Assembly (NCBI GenBank): GCA_964571815.1
Contig: CAZNDN010000069.1
Coordinates: forward strand, 1-20,470
Length of the DNA: 20,470 nucleotides
Direction: 5' to 3'
Source of the DNA: CAZNDN01 sp964571815
GTDB lineage: Bacteria > Fibrobacterota > Chitinivibrionia > Chitinivibrionales > WJKA01
The notes under the pieces were generated by a model, which saw only the letters and a program-made list of their open reading frames with translations, was not told the origin of the DNA and did no database searches. Below are positions 14,990 through 20,470 of the stretch, one piece after another. Each line of letters opens with the position of its first letter. The first letter of the stretch is position 1. The translations under genes were made by a program, and so were the position numbers.

Positions 14990-16051
14990 TCACTTCTCAC
15001 CTCCGAGCGGGGCGATGTCCCGCGTTGTGATCATACCGGCGGCAATGAGTCGACCGGCCGTTTCGGGGAGTGTCCCGTATTCGGCGCGGTACTGCAGCGA
15101 AGCAACGGCGAGCTTGTGGTCGGCCAGGTGTCGGGCGAGTCGCTTGTCGACTTGTGCGGCTTCCGCCGAACGTCCGGAGAAGATCAGCCTTGGAACGACC
15201 ACGCGGCCGGCGAAGAAGATCCCCACGACCACGGCCGCGGTGACAATCACCGATATCGAAGTCTTGAGAACTTCGTCGATGTCCTCACCCTCTTCCTCCT
15301 CACCTTCCTCCGCCGCGGGCGTCGGCGCGTCCACCGTCAGCGGAACGATCGCTCCGGCCTGCCACCGGTTGAACAGTATCTCCCTGATTCGGTACTCCGA
15401 CAGAAAGGAATTTCTGCAGAGGTCGGCGACACTCCTGGTGCCGTCCAGGAGCCCCAGTACGAACAGCGATGGGCTTTGCGCGGGAGAATCGGCCTCGGGC
15501 CGGTCGCCGGCGTCCGCTGCCGAGCGGACAAAGACGGTGTCGGGGCCGAACGCCCGTCTCATCCGGGCGTTTTCGTCGATACGCCGCATGGCCTCCATGG
15601 TAAGCGCATCGGTGGAGAAGGCGATATCGTCGATCCGATACATGCCGACATCCCGCACCGGTTCGAACCGATACATGCCGTCGTGCCACCCGAACAGGGC
15701 ACAGGTCAGGTCCTCGATACCCATCTGCGTGAGCGCCATAAGCTCGGCTTCGGAGATGCAGGCGTTTTTCAGAAGTGTCTGCGTGAGGAGACCGAGATTG
15801 CCCTTCGAGAAGTCGACATACTGATTGACGGCCGCGCGGGTCAGCTTTCCGGTCGTGAGAAGGTAGTTGACAAGCATGGCTTCCACGCCGAACTTGTTTG
15901 TGCCCGCCGATATCACCGCGCCGCCGAAGAACACCGCGTACGCTTCGTTGGAACCGTGACGAAGCTCCAGGCGGCCCGTCTTGGCCTGCCCGCCGATCAA
16001 CTGAAAAATATCGGGGAGTTCGAATTCCTTGAGATTTCCGCTGAGGGCCAT
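14990..16051 (-). CDS. DUF4388 (PATAN-like) membrane protein
   Basis: 353 aa. Residues 1-~165 match DUF4388: it opens ALSGNLKEFELPDIFQLIGGQAKTG, then has FFGGAVISAG and an EAML...LLTTGKLT helix region. This domain is common in bacteria with Mgl/Frz-type or two-component polarity signalling. Residues ~195-240 form a helical domain (LLDGTRSVADLCRNSFLSEYRIREILF, resembling the wHTH-like repeats often paired with DUF4388). A glutamate-rich linker (247-260) and one membrane helix (~263-290) follow, then a short external segment (300-353) whose ALASLQYR-like helix and GTLPET turn recall pseudopilin C-terminal regions. It starts 17 bp after the TPR/zinc-ribbon gene and is surely co-transcribed with it. 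It may relay signals across the membrane to the adjacent MglA/MglB pair, which is inferred. Confidence 0.85.
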   Translation of the reverse strand: MALSGNLKEFELPDIFQLIGGQAKTGRLELRHGSNEAYAVFFGGAVISAGTNKFGVEAMLVNYLLTTGKLTRAAVNQYVDFSKGNLGLLTQTLLKNACISEAELMALTQMGIEDLTCALFGWHDGMYRFEPVRDVGMYRIDDIAFSTDALTMEAMRRIDENARMRRAFGPDTVFVRSAADAGDRPEADSPAQSPSLFVLGLLDGTRSVADLCRNSFLSEYRIREILFNRWQAGAIVPLTVDAPTPAAEEGEEEEGEDIDEVLKTSISVIVTAAVVVGIFFAGRVVVPRLIFSGRSAEAAQVDKRLARHLADHKLAVASLQYRAEYGTLPETAGRLIAAGMITTRDIAPLGGEK

Positions 16052-16068
16052 GGTCGTTTCCCGCTTTC

Positions 16069-18174
16069 TCAGTTACTTTTCGCTTCGTGTACCATTTTCC
16101 GAAGAGACTTGACGAGCCAGTATGCGTGAAACCCGATTGCCGGCAGCACAGCCACGGTCACCAGTCCCGCGCCGAGCCGGAACGGATAGTGGAACTGGAT
16201 GGTCAGGGCTTTCCAGTAGATACCGTAGGCCAGGGCCGAGGCGGCCATAAGCACGAACGGGACAACACGGAGTTTTGCCGACAGATTGGTTCGGTGCATT
16301 GTGCCGGCTCCCGGAAAGACCGCGTCGAGGATGCCCGGGAGGATGAAATGCAGCCGCCGGCGCTTCAGGGTAAGCCCTCTCTGTACGTGTCGTCTCATCG
16401 CGTTGTCCAGAAGCCCCGCGGAGGCTTCGGCGCAGTGTGTGCAGAGCTGCTTCCGCATGCAGCTCCGGCATACGGGAACCCCGCAAATTTTGCACGGCAG
16501 TTCCCTTCGTACCCCTCCCGGACCCGATTTCCGGTGAAGCACAACGGCGGTGACGACAGCGAGGACAAGATACAGGGCGGGCCCGAGGCCCAGAAAGCTC
16601 ATTCCCCACGCCTTTGCCGTGAGGCCCCGGGAGGCGAAGGCGCCGGGAAACACATGAAACCAGAAATAGGAGGGCTTGTAATCGGGCATGAGGAAGTGTC
16701 GTATCCGGGGCCAGTTCGCGCCGAAATGCCGGTCGTTCTGCTCGATGAACGCGCCGATTTTCCGGGGGTTGATCCGCGTTGCGTTCTCCAGGAGTTCTAT
16801 GCCTTTCATGATCTTCATTTCCCCGAAGTAGAACAGACACGGGTTGAAAAAGGTAGCTTCGTATTCGGGGTAGAGTTCGAAGGATTTCTCGAAGTAGGTG
16901 TTGGCGCGCTCCAGGTGCTGCGCGAAGTAGTGGATATTGCCGGCGGTCAGCAAAACGAGCGGGTCGAGCGGACGGAGCTTCTCGGCGCGCTCAACGTGTT
17001 TGCGCGCCGTGACGGGGTCGTGGCGTTTCAGTGCCAGGGTTGCCGCGGTCACGTGGGCAAGGTAGTCGTCGGGGTTGTCTTTCTGATGTCGCAAGGCATA
17101 GGCGTACAAATCACGGTAGTAGCCTTCATCGTGCGCCTTCCGAAACAGCCCGATTGAACTCGCGAGCGATTGAGCGCCGCGGAAAGTTGTCCGGATGTGC
17201 ACGGCGAAGGGAGCGGCAACAAGGACCCCCGCGCATATCCCCGCAATGATCTTCTCCCGCCCGCGGAGCCTGCTCCATGTCAACAGGAGGCACAGCCAGA
17301 GCATCGGCAGTATGCCCGGGAAACCGAGCGAGAAGAGGATCAGCAGCGTATAGGCGTGCCGGAGCCAGGGCGATACGCTCAGGGGAAACACATGAGAGAA
17401 GCGATGAACCGCGGCGGGAAGGCCCGGGAGTATCGTCACGAGGAAGAGTACGGACGCAAGGATGCCGATTGACACCAGCAGGACGTCGATGGTCGTACTG
17501 AGGGCAGCGAGCTGCAGCCACCATGAACCCCATACTTTTTTGATCGTTTTCGCCAGGGCTCCCGGAACCTCAGCGGGGGAGGAGGTGAGTGCGGCACGGG
17601 CTTCCCACAACAGCGGACTGAGCGTGTGGGGGTCGAACCGGGCGGCGCGTTGCATTGCCGGCAGCCCTTCGGCGGCACTGCGTGCCGTGGCCGCCCTCAT
17701 CATCAACTGCTGCGCGATTACGGGGGCGGCCAGAGCGCCGCTTTGCAGCAGGCATTTTTCCAGCTTCTCGATTGTCTTTTCGCACCACGCGACGAGTCCG
17801 AACCGGCGGAACTCGACATAGAGCAACCAGAGACTCCCGGGATCATCTTCGGCGAGCCGCAGGGCGTTGGTGAATTGCCGGGCGGGATCACGGTCGGAGA
17901 ACCGGCCCAGAAGCCCCGAGAAGAAATGATACCAGAGGCTCGTGCCCAGGGGGTTGCGATGGAGTTTTCGGGAAAACTCCTCGCGACGCGAGGCGGTGTC
18001 GAGGCCGTATCGTATTGCCGGCGTTTCCAGATCGTAGAGACGGGTGAAGTCTTCTCTGACCTGAAGGGCCCGCTGAAGAGGCTGCTCCCAGAAGACCGGC
18101 ATGGTTCCATTGGACCATCCGGGGACCGTCAGCAGCAGACAGGCAAGCGGTAGTAAGGTCCTGAAATGTCTCAT
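16069..18174 (-). CDS. Multi-domain membrane protein: signal peptide, TPR repeats, membrane helices, zinc-ribbon
   Basis: 701 aa, starting at ATG 18174 with a signal sequence (MRHFRTLLPLACLLLTVPGW). Residues ~30-210 are helical and probably TPR-like. Membrane helices occur at ~228-250, ~272-300 and ~308-326. A second TPR block follows (~345-475; YAYALRHQKDNPDDYLAHVTAATLALKRHD and a standard LERANTYFEKSFELYPE repeat). Another helix lies at ~525-546. Then six cysteines form a zinc-ribbon-like motif (C561xxC, C569xxC, C578xxC: CKICGVPVCRSCMRKQLCTHC region), and two more helices (~636-654 and ~668-688) end the protein. The topology suggests a periplasmic TPR domain and a cytoplasmic metal-binding loop. 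I do not recognise a named family. It is first in the operon with the DUF4388 gene, so a scaffold role in the same surface machinery is the natural guess. Confidence 0.82.
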   Translation of the reverse strand: MRHFRTLLPLACLLLTVPGWSNGTMPVFWEQPLQRALQVREDFTRLYDLETPAIRYGLDTASRREEFSRKLHRNPLGTSLWYHFFSGLLGRFSDRDPARQFTNALRLAEDDPGSLWLLYVEFRRFGLVAWCEKTIEKLEKCLLQSGALAAPVIAQQLMMRAATARSAAEGLPAMQRAARFDPHTLSPLLWEARAALTSSPAEVPGALAKTIKKVWGSWWLQLAALSTTIDVLLVSIGILASVLFLVTILPGLPAAVHRFSHVFPLSVSPWLRHAYTLLILFSLGFPGILPMLWLCLLLTWSRLRGREKIIAGICAGVLVAAPFAVHIRTTFRGAQSLASSIGLFRKAHDEGYYRDLYAYALRHQKDNPDDYLAHVTAATLALKRHDPVTARKHVERAEKLRPLDPLVLLTAGNIHYFAQHLERANTYFEKSFELYPEYEATFFNPCLFYFGEMKIMKGIELLENATRINPRKIGAFIEQNDRHFGANWPRIRHFLMPDYKPSYFWFHVFPGAFASRGLTAKAWGMSFLGLGPALYLVLAVVTAVVLHRKSGPGGVRRELPCKICGVPVCRSCMRKQLCTHCAEASAGLLDNAMRRHVQRGLTLKRRRLHFILPGILDAVFPGAGTMHRTNLSAKLRVVPFVLMAASALAYGIYWKALTIQFHYPFRLGAGLVTVAVLPAIGFHAYWLVKSLRKMVHEAKSN

Positions 18175-18241
18175 CGGTGCAAGGCAACTCTCCGACCGAA
18201 AACGGGGCCGCCGCGGGCAATTCTCGGATTGGTGTACCCTT

Positions 18242-18247
18242 ATTATA
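18242..18247 (-). promoter_or_regulatory. -10 box upstream of the TPR/zinc-ribbon operon
   Basis: A perfect TATAAT on the minus strand, ~68 bp before ATG 18174. No good -35 hexamer is present at the expected spacing, so only the -10 is called. Confidence 0.3.
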
Positions 18248-18463
18248 CTATTTGCAGGCGTACGGAGTCCATAGGCATGACATCGGGGACGGGGTAACTT
18301 TTATTGCATTTAGTTACTCAGGTATGGAAGCGAGTGTCTGCGCCGGCGGACTCACGAGGAAACCACCCTGCCCAAACCCGGCAATGTCTTTGGAAAATGA
18401 GCCGCTGAAGGCTCTTCCTTACTTAACGCCTTGGAAACCGACACCTCGGAGAACGTCGCTATT

Positions 18464-18796
18464 ATGGAACAGTATCTCGACAGATTTCCTCAGATTGTCT
18501 ACTCCGCACATACCACATGGCGGCAGATCTGGTATGACAACCCAAAGGGGCAGGGCGGATACCTCATGCCGGTCACCCTGAACGTAACCGAGGCTTCCAC
18601 AGACGTTCCGGTCCGGGGATTGACCTGCGATCCCGACGTTACGTACGAGGGTATTCCGATCCTGCCAATATGCTTCCATATCGTACCTCAGTTTTTTGCT
18701 TTACGCGCCATGGTGATTGCAGAGCCCCCGGCATCCGTTCTGCTCCCGTGGAGGTTGGGTGTAGCGGATTTGGATGGCAAAGAGGTTAATTCTTGA
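18464..18796 (+). CDS. Doubtful small ORF in the long intergenic region (possible gene remnant)
   Basis: 110 codons from ATG 18464; the frame is open upstream to about 18397 and could start at TTG 18431. It reads like ordinary protein (EQYLDRFPQIVYSAHTTWRQIW, then PVTLNVTEASTDVPVRG) and its DNA is less GC-rich than the neighbouring genes. I recognise no family and see no good ribosome site. A terminator-like hairpin follows 86 bp downstream on the same strand, which fits a transcribed unit. It may be the tail of a decayed gene whose start is lost in 18250-18400. The rest of 18175-19024 holds only the promoter and terminator elements listed separately. Confidence 0.25.
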   Translation: MEQYLDRFPQIVYSAHTTWRQIWYDNPKGQGGYLMPVTLNVTEASTDVPVRGLTCDPDVTYEGIPILPICFHIVPQFFALRAMVIAEPPASVLLPWRLGVADLDGKEVNS

Positions 18797-18882
18797 GCAT
18801 TTGCGGGCGATTTTACCGAAATGGAGTCTGGTGGTACGTATGGCCGGGACGGTTGTTCCGGATCGCTCAAACCGGATCAAGG

Positions 18883-18907
18883 TGCTTCCTTATCATGGAA
18901 GCATTTT
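18883..18907 (+). terminator. Intrinsic terminator-like hairpin before the serpin gene
   Basis: TGCTTCC (18883-18889), a 7-nt loop and GGAAGCA (18897-18903) form a perfect 7-bp stem followed by TTTTGTTGTT. It would end any plus-strand transcript crossing the doubtful small ORF and insulate the serpin promoter. Confidence 0.5.
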
Positions 18908-18920
18908 GTTGTTATAGTGA

Positions 18921-18949
18921 TTGCATTCGGGCCGATATTGATGTAGATT
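18921..18949 (+). promoter_or_regulatory. Candidate promoter of the serpin gene
   Basis: TTGCAT (18921-18926), a 17-nt spacer and TAGATT (18944-18949) lie ~75 bp before the serpin start and just after the hairpin at 18883. The match is moderate. Confidence 0.35.
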
Positions 18950-19024
18950 ATAAATGGAACGGATAGTACCGGTGGGCGGTGGTGGTGCTGACCGATGGTT
19001 TGTCATTTCTTCAAGGAGGCTTGT

Positions 19025-20365
19025 ATGAAGTCGACACGGTTTTTCGCGGCGGCGGTCTGTGCGCTTTCGATGCTGAGCGTGCGTTGCACCGAATCCAATC
19101 CGGCAGCCACGAACACGGACGATACGCAGGCTCCGTTTGCGGTGGCCAAATCGGCATCGGTCGAGCGGGCCACCGGCGATGTTGCGGATGCGTTGATTGC
19201 GGAGCAGGCAACATCGATCAACACGTTCGCCGCGCAGATGTACGCCCAACTTGCCGCCGAGCAGGAGGGCAACATCTTTTTCTCGCCGTACAGCATCGTT
19301 TCGGCCCTGGGAATGACCGCGGCCGGCGCCGAAGCGGAGACCGACCGGCAGATTCGCGAGGCGCTCAGCGTGACGCTTCAGGGAGACGAGTTCCATGCCG
19401 CTCTCAACGGGATCGATCAAAGCCTGGAGCAGCACTCCACTTCCACGGAGAAACTGACCGTGACCGTGGCCAACGATGCCTGGGTGCAGAGCGGGTGGGA
19501 ATTCCGTGTCGACTATTTGGACCTCCTGTCCCGCTATTACGGCGCCGGGGTGAATCTGCTTGATTTTATCTTTAGGCCCGATGAAAGCCGCGTGGTAATC
19601 AACACGTATATCGCCGATCAGACGAATCAGAAGATCACGAATCTCCTGCCGCAGGGCTCCATTACCGCCCTGACCAGGCTGGTCCTGACCAATGCCGTGT
19701 ATTTCCTTGCCGACTGGGTGTACCAGTTCGACAAAAGCCTGACCACCGATGAGTCGTTCAGGCTGCTTGACGGTTCGCGGGTGGCGGTGCCGATGATGAA
19801 GTTGGAGCCTGAAGGCAACAGCTCGCAGGTGGAGCTTCAGTACGCCTGGGACCCCGAGCACAAGGTCCGCACCCTGCAGCTTCCGTACTCCGGCGACCGC
19901 ATGGCAATGACACTTTTCCTTCCCGACACCAACGCGTTTGAGGATTTCGAGGAGGCGCTCTCGCACGAGCTTCTCCAGAGTATGATCTCCCGGCTTTTCG
20001 TTACCAAACTCCCTCCGGTGCGCCTGCCGCGCTTCACGTTCACGTCGCCGGCCATTTCGTTGAAAAAGGCATTCCGTGCCCTGGGCATGAGCGATGCGTT
20101 CGATCCGAACAAGGCCGATTTCTCGGGTATTGACGGGGAACGTGATCTGTACGTATTCGATATCCTTCACAAGGCGTTCATCGCGGTCGATGAAGCGGGT
20201 ACCGAAGCGGCCGCGGCAACCGCGGTGATAATCGGGACAACTTCGGTGCCGACCCACATTCCCCGATTCGTTGCCGACCGTCCCTTTGTATATTGCATAC
20301 GGGACACCCAAACGGGTGTGATCCTGTTCATGGGCAAGGTGGAGGACCCGAGAGAGGAAGGGTGA
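19025..20365 (+). CDS. Secreted inhibitory-type serpin (serine protease inhibitor)
   Basis: 446 aa from ATG 19025, preceded by AAGGAGG at 6-nt spacing. Residues 1-20 are a signal peptide followed by Cys21, which may be lipidated, although the residue before it (Arg20) does not fit the usual lipobox. Residues ~60-442 cover a full serpin fold: GNIFFSPYSIVSALGMTAAGA (82-102), LTNAVYFLADW (221-231), an internal PRFTF strand (335-339) and the closing FVYCIRDTQTGVILFMGKV segment (421-439). The hinge of the reactive loop, DEAGTEAAAAT (389-399), has the Gly-Thr and small-residue pattern of inhibitory serpins. By the usual 17-residue count the scissile bond would be near Thr406-Ser407, though the loop downstream is a few residues longer than in antitrypsin. 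It would trap serine or cysteine proteases outside the cell. It has its own promoter and no operon partner in view. Confidence 0.95.
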   Translation: MKSTRFFAAAVCALSMLSVRCTESNPAATNTDDTQAPFAVAKSASVERATGDVADALIAEQATSINTFAAQMYAQLAAEQEGNIFFSPYSIVSALGMTAAGAEAETDRQIREALSVTLQGDEFHAALNGIDQSLEQHSTSTEKLTVTVANDAWVQSGWEFRVDYLDLLSRYYGAGVNLLDFIFRPDESRVVINTYIADQTNQKITNLLPQGSITALTRLVLTNAVYFLADWVYQFDKSLTTDESFRLLDGSRVAVPMMKLEPEGNSSQVELQYAWDPEHKVRTLQLPYSGDRMAMTLFLPDTNAFEDFEEALSHELLQSMISRLFVTKLPPVRLPRFTFTSPAISLKKAFRALGMSDAFDPNKADFSGIDGERDLYVFDILHKAFIAVDEAGTEAAAATAVIIGTTSVPTHIPRFVADRPFVYCIRDTQTGVILFMGKVEDPREEG

Positions 20366-20437
20366 GGATCAGAGGTGCAGAATCAGAAGGCAGAGGAGCA
20401 GCAAGCGAGGGCTGCAGTCCAGTAGTCGTGGTGCAAA

Positions 20438-20457
20438 CACGGTCGGGGACGACCGTG
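20438..20457. repeat. Perfect GC-rich hairpin near the right edge
   Basis: CACGGTCG (20438-20445) and CGACCGTG (20450-20457) form an 8-bp stem with loop GGGA, flanked by GTGG (20428-20431) and CCAC (20458-20461) as a possible outer stem with a 6-nt bulge. It lies 72 bp after the serpin stop and has no T-run. It could be a terminator stem or a copy of a dispersed intergenic repeat; the window contains no second copy. Confidence 0.4.
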
Positions 20458-20470
20458 CCACACAAAGTGG

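Noticed and set aside
14975..17157. Plus-strand frames of 384 and 356 codons opposite the DUF4388 and TPR genes
   Set aside because: The minus-strand products have recognisable domains, start sites and a 17-bp operon junction; the plus-strand products show none.
18858..18878. Direct repeat CCGGATC with 14-bp period before the serpin
   Set aside because: Only two short copies, located before the terminator hairpin rather than at the promoter; chance is likely.
18893..20311. Minus-strand frame of 472 codons opposite the serpin
   Set aside because: It is a shadow of the serpin coding sequence, caused by GC-biased codon use; the plus strand has a ribosome site, signal peptide and full fold.
1..20470. 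CRISPR arrays, insertion sequences, rRNA, tRNA
   Set aside because: No regularly spaced repeats, transposase-like proteins, terminal inverted repeats or conserved RNA genes were seen in the window.

Overview
The window is GC-rich and gene-dense, and looks like a metagenome-assembled scaffold: it carries two runs of exactly 100 N. The gene families point to a gliding, secretion-rich Gram-negative of the FCB group, possibly Fibrobacterota (Chitinispirillia-like). The reasons are secreted beta-propeller, FN3 and SGNH-hydrolase proteins with C-terminal beta domains resembling type IX secretion (T9SS) sorting tails, an MglA/MglB pair, a DUF4388 protein and a secreted serpin. The phylum assignment is inference.

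Region 1 (1-4915). A minus-strand operon encodes a secreted SGNH-type hydrolase (2944..1514) and then a secreted TolB/WD40-like propeller (from 1478) that runs off the left edge. Transcribed divergently is an unusual regulator with two GntR-type winged helices fused to a LacI-type sugar-sensor domain. The 354-bp divergent intergenic region holds an inverted repeat, GCACCAT-N10-ATGGTGC, next to a TATAAT box. It is a good candidate operator.

Region 2 (4916-12469). A 495-bp leader contains a promoter-like element and a strong hairpin plus T-run. It is followed by a plus-strand run of four genes for exported proteins: propeller/BACON-like/FN3 paralogue A, a small FN3/Ig-like protein, paralogue B, and a tandem SGNH protein whose N-terminal copy has lost its catalytic residues. 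Both N gaps lie inside genes here. Each is flanked by an identical 55-bp duplication, and collapsing 155 bp restores one reading frame in both cases, so the gaps are almost certainly unmerged contig overlaps. Regions 1 and 2 together look like a ligand-controlled cell-surface or extracellular locus that lacks any obvious transporter or recognised glycoside hydrolase.

Region 3 (12545-18174, minus strand). A TPR/multi-membrane-segment/zinc-ribbon protein is followed 17 bp later by a DUF4388 membrane protein. Then, behind its own promoter, comes an MglA-type GTPase with a ~300-residue Pro/Gln-rich tail, overlapping by 8 bp an MglB-like roadblock protein with its own disordered basic tail. This looks like a polarity or motility module.

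Region 4 (18175-20470). An 850-bp intergenic stretch holds one doubtful small ORF, a terminator-like hairpin and a promoter-like element. It is followed by a complete, predicted inhibitory serpin with a lipoprotein-like N terminus, then a short tail with a GC-rich hairpin at the right edge.
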